Position numbers and translations under genes: made by a program
Assembly: GCA_007130585.1 (NCBI GenBank)
Contig: SLSE01000157.1
Location: forward strand, 1-9,883
Length of the DNA: 9,883 nucleotides
DNA from: Syntrophomonadaceae bacterium
Lineage (GTDB): Bacteria; Bacillota; Dethiobacteria; DTU022
Direction of reading: 5' to 3'
Notes under the pieces: model-generated
Database searches by the model: none
The model's input: the letters and a program-made list of their open reading frames with translations, nothing else
Told to the model about the DNA's origin: nothing
Part shown: one piece after another, positions 1 to 6,454 of the stretch
How positions within the stretch are numbered: the stretch's first letter is position 1
Layout of the letters: every line of letters begins with the position of its first letter

Positions 1-959
1 GATATGACCAGGGTATTTTCGGTATTGATGGACAATACCCTGCCCTGCAGGTAATTACCCCGGTTGTCCTTGGGAGATACCTGGTAGTAGGCTTCCCAGC
101 TGCCGAGATCGTTCCAGGTGATAGCGGCAGGAACGACGGTGACCCCTTCGGCATGCTCGAGAATACCGTAGTCGATGGATATTTTCTCCAGCCTGCCGTA
201 AACATCTTCCAGGTTGGAGAGATTTTCGTAATCGATCTCTTCCAGGGCGGAATGCATGGCGGGAAGTAGTTTCTTATATTGTTCCAGCAGCGAGCCCACA
301 CCGAAAACGAACATCCCGCTGTTCCAGAGGTAACGGGAATCAAGAAGATAGAGCTCCGCTGTTTCCAGGTCCGGTTTTTCAACAAATTTTTCCACGCGGG
401 AAGCCGGGTGATCGAGCTCTTCCCCGCAGCAGATGTAACCGTAGCCCGTTTCGGGATAGGTCGGTTTAACGCCGAAGGTTACCAGCCCGTAGAGCCGGGC
501 GGCTTCCTCTCCCTGGCGGAGCAGTTCTGCAAACTGTTCCTTGTCGGGGATCAGGTGATCGGAAGGCAGCACGGCCATTACTTCTTCAGGCCCCGCTTCA
601 TGAAGCAGGTAGCGGGCGGCCAGGCCGATCGCTGGAGCGGTGTTGCGGGCCTGGGGCTCTTCGAGCAGGCGCACCCCGTGCAGGCCGGAGCGGTCAAGGC
701 GGCGCCTGATTTCACCGGCCTGGTCTACATGGGTAACAATAATAATTTTTTCTTCCGGAACGGCGCCCAAGACGCGGTTAACGGTGGCCTCGATCAGGGA
801 AATGCCCTGGTCAGGCCCCGGGTTTTCCCCTTCCGGAGAGGAAGGATCTGCGGCGGTCTGCTCCGTGCCGGGCAGGGGCAGGAACTGCTTGGGATAGAGT
901 TCGCGGCTGAGTGGCCAGAGGCGGGTTCCGCTACCGCCGGCCAGTATAATTGCATACAT
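1..959 (-). CDS. manC: Mannose-1-phosphate guanylyltransferase (GDP-mannose pyrophosphorylase), 3' end cut by window edge
   Basis: Makes GDP-mannose from mannose 1-phosphate and GTP in the cytoplasm, the donor for mannosyltransferases. 319 residues are visible, open to the left edge. The nucleotidyltransferase signature LAGGSGTRLWPLSR (about 6-19) is followed by YPKQF (22-26), NTAPAI (106-111), LPSDHLI (131-137), GYGYI (172-176), FVEKP (192-196), NSGMF (213-217) and WNDLGSW (282-288), all typical of ManC/AlgA-type enzymes. The ATG at 959 has an AAGGAG ribosome site about 9 nt upstream. It cannot be seen whether a C-terminal isomerase domain follows, so mono- versus bifunctional is open. Odd: about 20 extra Pro/Glu/Asp-rich residues (about 32-53) between the YPKQF loop and the next helix, where relatives have only a few. 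It is the last visible gene of the minus-strand sugar cassette, 101 nt after the two-domain glycosyltransferase. Confidence 0.93.
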   Translation of the reverse strand, partial: MYAIILAGGSGTRLWPLSRELYPKQFLPLPGTEQTAADPSSPEGENPGPDQGISLIEATVNRVLGAVPEEKIIIVTHVDQAGEIRRRLDRSGLHGVRLLEEPQARNTAPAIGLAARYLLHEAGPEEVMAVLPSDHLIPDKEQFAELLRQGEEAARLYGLVTFGVKPTYPETGYGYICCGEELDHPASRVEKFVEKPDLETAELYLLDSRYLWNSGMFVFGVGSLLEQYKKLLPAMHSALEEIDYENLSNLEDVYGRLEKISIDYGILEHAEGVTVVPAAITWNDLGSWEAYYQVSPKDNRGNYLQGRVLSINTENTLVI

Positions 960-1027
960 GTAAGATCACTCCTTTTCCTTGGGAAACTGCGGGCCCGGCG
1001 GGCAGGCCGGGATCCGCTGGTATGCCG

Positions 1028-1057
1028 GGCCCGGGCCGGGAAGGCGCCGGGCCTTTT
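1028..1057 (+). other. GC-rich hairpin with T-run in the manC/glycosyltransferase spacer
   Basis: The 101-nt spacer between two minus-strand genes holds a 7-bp all-GC stem, GGCCCGG (1028-1034) with CCGGGCC (1047-1053), a 12-nt loop and TTTT at 1054-1057. Read on the plus strand this has the form of an intrinsic terminator. Read on the minus strand, the coding direction here, the stem is not followed by a T-run. It could block antisense transcription or act as an intercistronic RNA structure. Its function is unproven. Confidence 0.3.
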
Positions 1058-1060
1058 AAT

Positions 1061-3397
1061 TTAAGGTTTGCCTTGCTGCCGGGTACCTTTATTGACCAGG
1101 ACCTGCTGCTGGCCCTGAAACAGGCCCTGGTGGGAAATCAGGTGGACCCGCTGCAGGGCAATCAGCAGGGCGGCAACAGATTCCCCGCCCTGGTTCTGGT
1201 TGATCCCTCCCGGCATCACACCATCGAAACAGGCACCGCTGGAAAAATCGAAAAGAGCCTGGCGGACATCGTTGCTGCCGAAAAACCAGTTAAAAGCCCA
1301 TTCCACTTTGCGCAGCCAGTAGTCATCGCCGCTCAGCACGAAAGCCTGGTAACAGGCATCGACCATGGCGGCTGCATCGACAGGCTGCTGGTCGTAGCGG
1401 GCCTTTTCCCCGCCGCGCCTGTACCAGCCGTCGTTGCCGACCAGCGAAAGGTGGCCCCCTTCAGGGCTGGTCTGGATATCGATCAGCCACTGCAGGCTCT
1501 TTAAGCCTGCTTCGTACATCTCGTCGTTTTCCAGCTGGCTGCCGGCAACTATCAAAGCCTGGGAAATACGGGCGTTGTCGTAAGAGACAATATCTTCCAA
1601 CCAGTACCAGTCTTCCGCTGCATTGGTTTCGAACTGCCCGAGGATTCGTTCGCACAGTTCAGACATGATCTGGCGCACCCTGGTATCCCCGCCGAAATGG
1701 CGCAGGTAGTAGTTGGCTCCGATCACGGAAAAGGCCCAGGCCCGGGGCGATGTAAAGGAAGTTGTAATATTGACGCTTTCCTTGAAGATTCGCGTGGACA
1801 GCCCGAGCACGGAATCATTTGGCGGATGGGCAATGGCATAACCCACGGCCCAGAGGGCCCGGCCGTGGCTGTCTTCCGATCCTGCCTCTTCCAGCCAGGT
1901 GCGGTCAAAGCCCATGAAATTGCGCATGCGTTTTTTCCTGGCGTTGAAGGCGTGGTACAAGAAGCTGAGGTAAGTATTGAGCAGCGGGAAAATCGCTGTG
2001 TCCTTGAAGAGCCTCCAGTTCATAACGGCAGCGATCAGCCCGCGGGCATTGTCGTCGGTGCAGTAACCGTGGTTCCGGTCGGGCAGGGAATAAACGGCGT
2101 GCTGGTACATCCCGGTGTCGTCTGTCAGGGCCCGCAAGTGGCGCAGGTTGACATCGGGCAGAATGGCGTGTTCGGTCACATCGGCGCTCTGCAGGGTCTG
2201 GGTAAACATCTTGCTGTACCTGAAGCGGGCCTGTTCAAAGGCGGCGGCATAACTGCGGGCCACTTCTTTCCAGATCATGTCCCGGCCATACTGGTAAGAA
2301 TTTTTACGCATCCTGTTGCGCAGCGATTCGTCGCTGAGCAGCTCGGTGACACTGTGGGCCAGGGCTTCGCTGTCGCGGAAAGGCACCAGGCTGCCGCGGC
2401 CTTCGGCGAGCAGTTCCTCGGCATAGATATAGGGTGTCGAAACGATGGCCTTACCGCAGGACAGGGCGTAGGCCAGGGTTCCGGAGGTAATCTGGTCGCG
2501 GCCCAGGTAAGGGGTGATGTAAACATCGGTGGCCACCAGGAACTGGACCAGGCGTTCAATCGAGACGTACTGGTTGTAGAAAGTGACATTATTTTCGAGA
2601 CCCTTATCCTGGACCATTTTTTCCAGGGAATAACGATACTCTTCCCCGTGGCGGCGCTTAACCTCGGGGTGGGTGGCCCCGAGAATAATGTAGAGGGCGT
2701 CGGGGTGGACATCGACAACCTTTTCCATGCCTTCAATGGCGTACTCAAGACCCTTGCTGGGGCTCAGGAGGCCGAAGGTCAAAAGAACCTTGCGGTTTTC
2801 TGCCTGGAACTGGTCCTTGTAGTAAGAGGAGTCCAGGAAAGGCACGTCGGGGGCGCCGTGGGGAATGAGCAGGATCTTATCTTCCGGGATCCGGTAAACC
2901 CTGGTCAGGATATCGACGGCGGCCTGGGCCATTACGATTACATTAACCGATTGCTCGCAGATCCCCATCAGGGTCTGGCGCTGGCCGGGAGAAGGGTTTT
3001 CCAGCACGGTGTGCAGGGTGGTGATGGCCGGTTTTTTTAGCGCAGCCAGCAGGCGGTTGACATAATTGCCGTCTTCCCCGCCGTAAATGCCGTATTCGTG
3101 CTGGATTGATACGGCATCGGCCGGGGACAGGTTGATAAAATCGGCTGCCCGCTGGTAATCGCTGCGGTGCTGCTCGCGAATCTGGAAGGCTACTTCCCGG
3201 CCGTAGTTATAAATCTGGTTGGCGTCATTGAGGGCCACCACCTCAAATATACTCTGCTCCCCTGCATCACCGTCGTTGTAGAGGTCTCTCATGCTGTTTA
3301 ACACATCAGAACAGAAGGTGGCTATCCCGCATTTGCGGGGTGGGTAGGTGGAGACAAATGAAACCTTTACCGGACGCAAAATTTTTCCTTGATACAT
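1061..3397 (-). CDS. Two-domain protein: GT4-like glycosyltransferase fused to a C-terminal helical toroid-like domain
   Basis: 778 residues. The N-terminal part (about 8-395) is a GT-B glycosyltransferase of the GT4 type: a Rossmann start VSFVSTYPPRKCGIATF (13-29), a HEYGIYGG loop (100-107), IPHGAPD (178-184), FGLLSPSKG (208-216) and the donor lobe around TSGTLAYALSCGKA (304-317). The usual E-x7-E donor motif is absent; Q302 and Y310 occupy those positions by my alignment. The C-terminal part (about 415-755) resembles an alpha/alpha-toroid, glycosidase-like domain, with GYCTDDNARG (444-453), SYDNARI (605-611), NDGWYRRGG (655-663), QPVDAAAMVDACY (671-683) and NQNQGGES (733-740). Donor, acceptor and any hydrolytic activity are unknown; a mannosyl donor is inferred from the neighbouring manC. 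Start chosen at the ATG at 3397, which has GAGGTGA 5 nt upstream; a GTG at 3406 in the same frame lies inside that ribosome site. Confidence 0.85.
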   Translation of the reverse strand: MYQGKILRPVKVSFVSTYPPRKCGIATFCSDVLNSMRDLYNDGDAGEQSIFEVVALNDANQIYNYGREVAFQIREQHRSDYQRAADFINLSPADAVSIQHEYGIYGGEDGNYVNRLLAALKKPAITTLHTVLENPSPGQRQTLMGICEQSVNVIVMAQAAVDILTRVYRIPEDKILLIPHGAPDVPFLDSSYYKDQFQAENRKVLLTFGLLSPSKGLEYAIEGMEKVVDVHPDALYIILGATHPEVKRRHGEEYRYSLEKMVQDKGLENNVTFYNQYVSIERLVQFLVATDVYITPYLGRDQITSGTLAYALSCGKAIVSTPYIYAEELLAEGRGSLVPFRDSEALAHSVTELLSDESLRNRMRKNSYQYGRDMIWKEVARSYAAAFEQARFRYSKMFTQTLQSADVTEHAILPDVNLRHLRALTDDTGMYQHAVYSLPDRNHGYCTDDNARGLIAAVMNWRLFKDTAIFPLLNTYLSFLYHAFNARKKRMRNFMGFDRTWLEEAGSEDSHGRALWAVGYAIAHPPNDSVLGLSTRIFKESVNITTSFTSPRAWAFSVIGANYYLRHFGGDTRVRQIMSELCERILGQFETNAAEDWYWLEDIVSYDNARISQALIVAGSQLENDEMYEAGLKSLQWLIDIQTSPEGGHLSLVGNDGWYRRGGEKARYDQQPVDAAAMVDACYQAFVLSGDDYWLRKVEWAFNWFFGSNDVRQALFDFSSGACFDGVMPGGINQNQGGESVAALLIALQRVHLISHQGLFQGQQQVLVNKGTRQQGKP

Positions 3398-3448
3398 TTT
3401 GGTCACCTCGTTTTTGGAGATCAGAAAACCATAAACCGGCAGGCGGTG

Positions 3449-3463
3449 TCAGCAGCGTGCTGA
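3449..3463. repeat. Short intercistronic inverted repeat
   Basis: In the 78-nt gap between the two glycosyltransferase genes, TCAGCA (3449-3454) and TGCTGA (3458-3463) form perfect 6-bp arms around GCG. No T-run follows on either strand, so it is not a standard terminator. It could be a small mRNA hairpin tuning expression of the downstream gene, or chance. Confidence 0.3.
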
Positions 3464-3475
3464 TTTCAGAAGAGG

Positions 3476-4507
3476 TCAGGTTACAGTTTGCCGGCCTGCA
3501 ATTTTTTTGTATACTTCAATATAGCGGTCGACCATCAGGTCGACGGTGAAGTTTTCTTCGACGCGCCGGCGGCAGTTTCGACGGTCGATACTTTTAAGGT
3601 TGGAGATGGCGAAGCGGGCCTGGTCAAGATCGTCTACCAGGAAACCTGTTTCGCCGTCTGTTATCAGCTCCGGCATCGACCCGCGGTTAAAGGCAATCAC
3701 GGGGGTTCCGCAGGCCATCGATTCGACCACGCTCAGGCCGAACGGTTCGTCAAAGTTGATCAGGTGCAGCATGGCCAGGGCGCCGCCCAGGACTGCTTCT
3801 TTTTCCCCGGGCCCCACCGGCCCGATATAGCGGACTTCTTCGCCGTCGAGGTAGGGGTTGACATAGCGGTCGAAGTAGGTCTGGTCCTGGATGATCCCGG
3901 CAATCAGCAGGGGCAGGCCGACCTGCTTGGCCAGGCGGATCGACTCGTAAACGCCCTTGTCGTGGTGGATGCGGCCGAAGAAAAGCAGGTAGCGATCGGG
4001 GGTTTCCCGGTAGGGGTAGTTCCCGATCGGTATCCCGTGATGGATGGTGGCGCTGTAGTCGAGGTCGGGATGGCGGTCCGAGTCGCTGATGGCCACGTAA
4101 TAGCTTTTGCGGTTGTATTTTTTAAAAACGGGCACTATTTTCGGCGATGAAAACCCGTGAATGGTGGTCAAAACGGGAGTATCGACCAGGCCGGAATAGC
4201 TTAAGGGCAGAAAATCAAAATTATTATGGATTAGATCGTAACCGGCCGCTTCCTCGAAGAGGGCAGAAATATGCAGGCATTCCCAGACCTTGGGGTCCAT
4301 GTCGGGATCCTCGGACCAGGGGCGGGGAGCCACCGCGCGGAGGCGGGCTCCGGTAACCGAGTCGGCGGTCGCGTAGAGGGTAACATCAAGGCCGCGTTTG
4401 ACCAGGCCTTCGGTAAGCATACTGACCACCCACTCCCAGGGGCCGTAATGGCGGGGCGGGGTGCGCCAGGATATGGGCGAGAGCATGGCAATCTTCAGAT
4501 CAGGCAT
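3476..4507 (-). CDS. GT4 family glycosyltransferase
   Basis: 343 residues, normal length for a single GT4 enzyme; cytoplasmic, with no signal peptide or membrane segment. The N-terminal lobe starts with KIAMLSPISWRTPPRHYGPWE (from residue 5), an acceptor-side glycine/aromatic loop. The nucleotide-sugar lobe shows LLFFGRIHHDKG (174-185) and the retaining-enzyme E-x7-E motif in DEPFGLSVVESMACGTPV, with E254 and E262. The ATG at 4507 overlaps the stop of the GH130 gene by 8 nt and is preceded by GAAGGGGGA, suggesting translational coupling. By context it probably uses GDP-mannose, but GT4 members use many donors, so the sugar is inference. The reported start gives the complete Rossmann strand and no better start is visible. 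Confidence 0.9.
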   Translation of the reverse strand: MPDLKIAMLSPISWRTPPRHYGPWEWVVSMLTEGLVKRGLDVTLYATADSVTGARLRAVAPRPWSEDPDMDPKVWECLHISALFEEAAGYDLIHNNFDFLPLSYSGLVDTPVLTTIHGFSSPKIVPVFKKYNRKSYYVAISDSDRHPDLDYSATIHHGIPIGNYPYRETPDRYLLFFGRIHHDKGVYESIRLAKQVGLPLLIAGIIQDQTYFDRYVNPYLDGEEVRYIGPVGPGEKEAVLGGALAMLHLINFDEPFGLSVVESMACGTPVIAFNRGSMPELITDGETGFLVDDLDQARFAISNLKSIDRRNCRRRVEENFTVDLMVDRYIEVYKKIAGRQTVT

Positions 4508-5471
4508 AGAATCCCCCTTCGCCGGAATCGGGTACTGAAAGCAGGTGATCGACCAGGTCTTTCAGGCAGGCCGTGGCCAGGCAGACACTTGAATCGGCGG
4601 CGCCGTAATACATGAACAGCTTGTCACTTTCGGGATCATAAACCGTACCCGTGGGAAAGGTTACCCCCGGGACATCGCCCACCCTTTCGTACGGTTCGCT
4701 GGGGCCGAAAACCCACTGGTCGGACCTTTTCCGGATCACCCAGGGTTCCTCAAGGTCGAGCAGGGCCAGGCCGACCCGGTAAAGGCTGCCCGAAGCGGTA
4801 AGGCGGACGCCGTGATAAATGATCAGCCACCCTTCGTCGGTTTCGATCGGCGGCGGTCCCAGGCCCACGCGGCTGCTGTCCCACCAGCCCGGCCGGACGG
4901 GAAGCAAAACCTTGTGGTTACCCCAGTATTCAAGGTCCGGGGAAAAGGAGATCCACATATGAGCCTCGCCGCGGATGATCGGGCGGTGAATCAAGGTGTA
5001 CTTGCCTTCAATTTTGCGGGGGAAAAGCGAGGCATCCTTATCTTCCGGGGGAAGCATGGCCCCGTGCCGCTCAAAACCGGAAAGATCACCGGAGAGAGCC
5101 AGGGAAACCACGGGGCCGTCCTTGGAGAAGGATACATAGGTCAGGGCATATTTTTTCTTATCTTCCAGCCAGACAATGCGGGGATCTTCTATCCCCCACC
5201 TTTCCTCGTTTAGCCCGGGATCGGGCAGCAGGGAGGGAGTTTCATCAATCCGCCAGTTGGTTTTGCCGTCCCTGCTGCGGGCAAAAGTCAGGTGGGAAAA
5301 ACCGCGCAGGTCTTCGACACGCACCAGCAGGCAGGTTTCATCACCGTGCCTGACCGCCGCCGGGTTAAAGGTGGCGTTGGCGGGATAGGGCCAGCGGTCG
5401 GGAACCAGGATCGGGTTGCCCTGGTAACGCTCAAAAAAGGCTGTCGGCAGCCTGTGGTTATTATACTCCAT
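4500..5471 (-). CDS. GH130 family beta-mannoside phosphorylase-like protein
   Basis: 323 residues, the size of a single-domain five-bladed beta-propeller of glycoside hydrolase family 130. Characterised members cleave beta-1,4 or beta-1,2 mannosides with phosphate, giving mannose 1-phosphate, and can run in reverse to build mannosides; a few are hydrolases. Visible hallmarks are the N-terminal NPIL (19-22), NPAAV (36-40), VRVED (50-54), the GIEDPR motif (93-98) whose Asp96 matches the family's catalytic acid, FPRKIEGKY (150-158), HRP (162-164), YHG (219-221) and the closing FPTGTVYD (272-279). Arg152, Arg163 and His220 sit where phosphate ligands are expected, favouring a phosphorylase. No signal peptide, so intracellular. 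The ATG at 5471 has AAGGAGG 8 nt upstream; a longer 341-aa reading would start without such a site. Linkage specificity cannot be told from sequence alone. Confidence 0.88.
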   Translation of the reverse strand: MEYNNHRLPTAFFERYQGNPILVPDRWPYPANATFNPAAVRHGDETCLLVRVEDLRGFSHLTFARSRDGKTNWRIDETPSLLPDPGLNEERWGIEDPRIVWLEDKKKYALTYVSFSKDGPVVSLALSGDLSGFERHGAMLPPEDKDASLFPRKIEGKYTLIHRPIIRGEAHMWISFSPDLEYWGNHKVLLPVRPGWWDSSRVGLGPPPIETDEGWLIIYHGVRLTASGSLYRVGLALLDLEEPWVIRKRSDQWVFGPSEPYERVGDVPGVTFPTGTVYDPESDKLFMYYGAADSSVCLATACLKDLVDHLLSVPDSGEGGFYA

Positions 5472-5539
5472 GCTCCGTTCCTCCTTGAAAAGGCAAGTGC
5501 AGGGCGGGAAGGTTTGCGGATGCAAACTTATTTACTATT

Positions 5540-5568
5540 ATTATAATTCGCTAATCGTGATAGCGATT
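5540..5568 (-). promoter_or_regulatory. Candidate promoter and operator of the GH130-glycosyltransferase-manC cassette
   Basis: The 119-nt gap between the hydrolase gene and the GH130 gene holds an exact TATAAT on the minus strand (plus 5540-5545) in an AT-rich patch. No good -35 lies 16-18 nt away (AATCGC at best). Instead a perfect inverted repeat, TCGCTA (5548-5553) and TAGCGA (5561-5566) with a 7-nt centre, covers the -35 region. A strong -10, a poor -35 and a dyad suggest control by a DNA-binding protein. This is inference; the regulator is unknown. Confidence 0.45.
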
Positions 5569-5590
5569 CCTTCCTGCCGCCGGCCGCTCT

Positions 5591-6283
5591 CTAGAAGAAG
5601 AAACGCTCGATCTGCTCGAAGTTTTCTTTAACGGCCGCTTCACCTTCGATGTGACCCATGTGTCCGGGCAGGAGCAGTTCGATGCCTTCGAGACGGGAAA
5701 GCTTTTCCACGCTGGCGCCGAGAGTGGCCATGTTACCCCCCGGCAGGTCGGCCCGGCCGATACTGCCTTCGAAGACGGTGTCGCCGCTGATCAGGGCCTT
5801 ATAGGCGGGCAGGTAGAAGCAGACACCACCCGGGGAGTGACCGGGGGTATGAATAATTTCAATCTGATCGCCTTCGCCGCCTTCGGCATCCGGTTCCAGC
5901 CTGCCTTCCCGGAGATAAAGGTCGGGCTTGAGCGAAGGCAGTTCCCTGCCCTTCTGGGCGGCGTAATGCTGGCTGATGGCGTCTAAAATAAATTCATCGT
6001 CCCGGTGGATGTGAAAGCGGGCGCCGCTTTGCCCGCGGATAGTGCCCGCCGCTTCAACATGGTCGGGGTGGCCGTGGGTGCAGAGAACCAGGTCGACATC
6101 GTTTATATCGATCCCGTCGGCTGCCATCCCGCGGGTGAGCATCTCAAGGCAGCTTTCATTAAGTTCGTTGTAGATGTGACCGGGGTCGAACAGGATGGTC
6201 TGCGCGCCTTTCAGCAGGTAGCTGTTGCAGTTGTTGGCCCTTCCCTGCCAGGGATAGTAGTAAAGTTGTCCTGTTAATTGCAT
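5591..6283 (-). CDS. Metallo-beta-lactamase fold hydrolase, glyoxalase II-like
   Basis: 230 residues, single-domain cytoplasmic enzyme of the glyoxalase II/YcbL-like group, which use two metal ions to hydrolyse thioesters or related substrates. Metal ligands are all present: THGHPDH (69-75, giving His70, His72, Asp74, His75), His149 in HTPGHSPGG (145-153), Asp168 in SGDTVFEG (166-173) and His208 in LLPGHMG (204-210). GRADLPGG (176-183) is characteristic of this subgroup. The ATG at 6283 has AAGGAGGA about 11 nt upstream. It lies 119 nt upstream of the GH130 gene on the same strand with no clear terminator between, so read-through is possible, but a separate promoter for the cassette is likely. 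It is divergent from the radical SAM gene. The true substrate is unknown. Confidence 0.88.
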   Translation of the reverse strand: MQLTGQLYYYPWQGRANNCNSYLLKGAQTILFDPGHIYNELNESCLEMLTRGMAADGIDINDVDLVLCTHGHPDHVEAAGTIRGQSGARFHIHRDDEFILDAISQHYAAQKGRELPSLKPDLYLREGRLEPDAEGGEGDQIEIIHTPGHSPGGVCFYLPAYKALISGDTVFEGSIGRADLPGGNMATLGASVEKLSRLEGIELLLPGHMGHIEGEAAVKENFEQIERFFF

Positions 6284-6347
6284 GTGATCAAAATTCCTCC
6301 TTGCGATTATTATGGAAGTTATTGAACCGGGATTGTTAACTGTAATT

Positions 6348-6361
6348 TTATGATATCATAA
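6348..6361. promoter_or_regulatory. Perfect 14-bp palindrome in the divergent control region
   Basis: TTATGATATCATAA is exactly self-complementary. On the minus strand it contains TATGAT and TATCAT, possible -10 elements for the hydrolase gene about 65 nt downstream; TTGCCA lies 19 nt upstream of the TATCAT element, a spacing slightly longer than ideal. A repressor site over this promoter is a reasonable reading. No direct proof. Confidence 0.4.
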
Positions 6362-6373
6362 CTGGCCGGCCTT

Positions 6374-6401
6374 TTGGCAAGAACTTGCCGGGGGTTATGT
6401 T
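6374..6401 (+). promoter_or_regulatory. Candidate promoter of the radical SAM gene
   Basis: TTGGCA (6374-6379, five of six matches to TTGACA) and TATGTT (6396-6401, four of six to TATAAT) are separated by 16 nt. An alternative pair, TTGCCG (6385-6390) and TAGACT (6408-6413), has a 17-nt spacer but weaker matches. With the first pair, transcription would start near 6408, just before the 6416-6438 palindrome. Confidence 0.35.
6376..6389. repeat. Second palindrome of the divergent control region
   Basis: GGCAAG (6376-6381) and CTTGCC (6384-6389) are perfect 6-bp arms around AA. The site overlaps the candidate -35 elements of both divergent genes (TTGGCA on plus, TTGCCA on minus), the place where one bound protein could affect both directions. 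The loop is too short for a good RNA hairpin, so a protein-binding site is the more likely reading. Confidence 0.35.
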
Positions 6402-6415
6402 TTCAGGTAGACTGG

Positions 6416-6438
6416 TATATAACCAACGTGGTTATATA
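6416..6438. promoter_or_regulatory. Candidate operator with 10-bp arms in front of the tungsten-type radical SAM gene
   Basis: TATATAACCA (6416-6425) and TGGTTATATA (6429-6438) are perfect reverse complements around a 3-nt centre (ACG), one extra matching pair lying two bases out on each side. It ends 4 nt before the GAGGTG ribosome site and lies just downstream of the candidate promoter, a repressor-like position. The arms resemble the molybdate regulator ModE half-element (CGTTATATA, from memory), though the halves here face the opposite way. A molybdate- or tungstate-sensing regulator is inferred; an mRNA hairpin near the ribosome site is the alternative. Confidence 0.5.
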
Positions 6439-6454
6439 TCGAGAGGTGCATTAC

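Noticed and set aside
279..1064. Plus-strand open frame (261 aa) opposite manC
   Set aside because: The minus strand encodes an unbroken ManC with all signature motifs; the plus reading has none.
1697..3040. Long plus-strand open frame (447 aa) opposite the two-domain glycosyltransferase
   Set aside because: It is the antisense shadow of a gene with clear glycosyltransferase motifs; the translation has no recognisable domain and no convincing ribosome site was found.
4500..5525. Longer 341-aa form of the GH130 protein
   Set aside because: The extra 18 residues run through the AAGGAGG ribosome site of the ATG at 5471 and are unlike the family N-terminus.
5577..5587. Small GC palindrome after the hydrolase gene as a terminator
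   Set aside because: The stem is short and no T-run follows on the minus strand, so it does not clearly end the transcript.
6364..6371. GGCCGGCC palindrome in the divergent region
   Set aside because: An 8-bp GC palindrome is not unusual in GC-rich DNA and has no positional link to promoter elements.
6374..6454. 27-residue N-terminal extension of the radical SAM protein
   Set aside because: It would begin at TTG inside a candidate -35 element and cross the operator-like palindrome; the ATG at 6455 has a good ribosome site.
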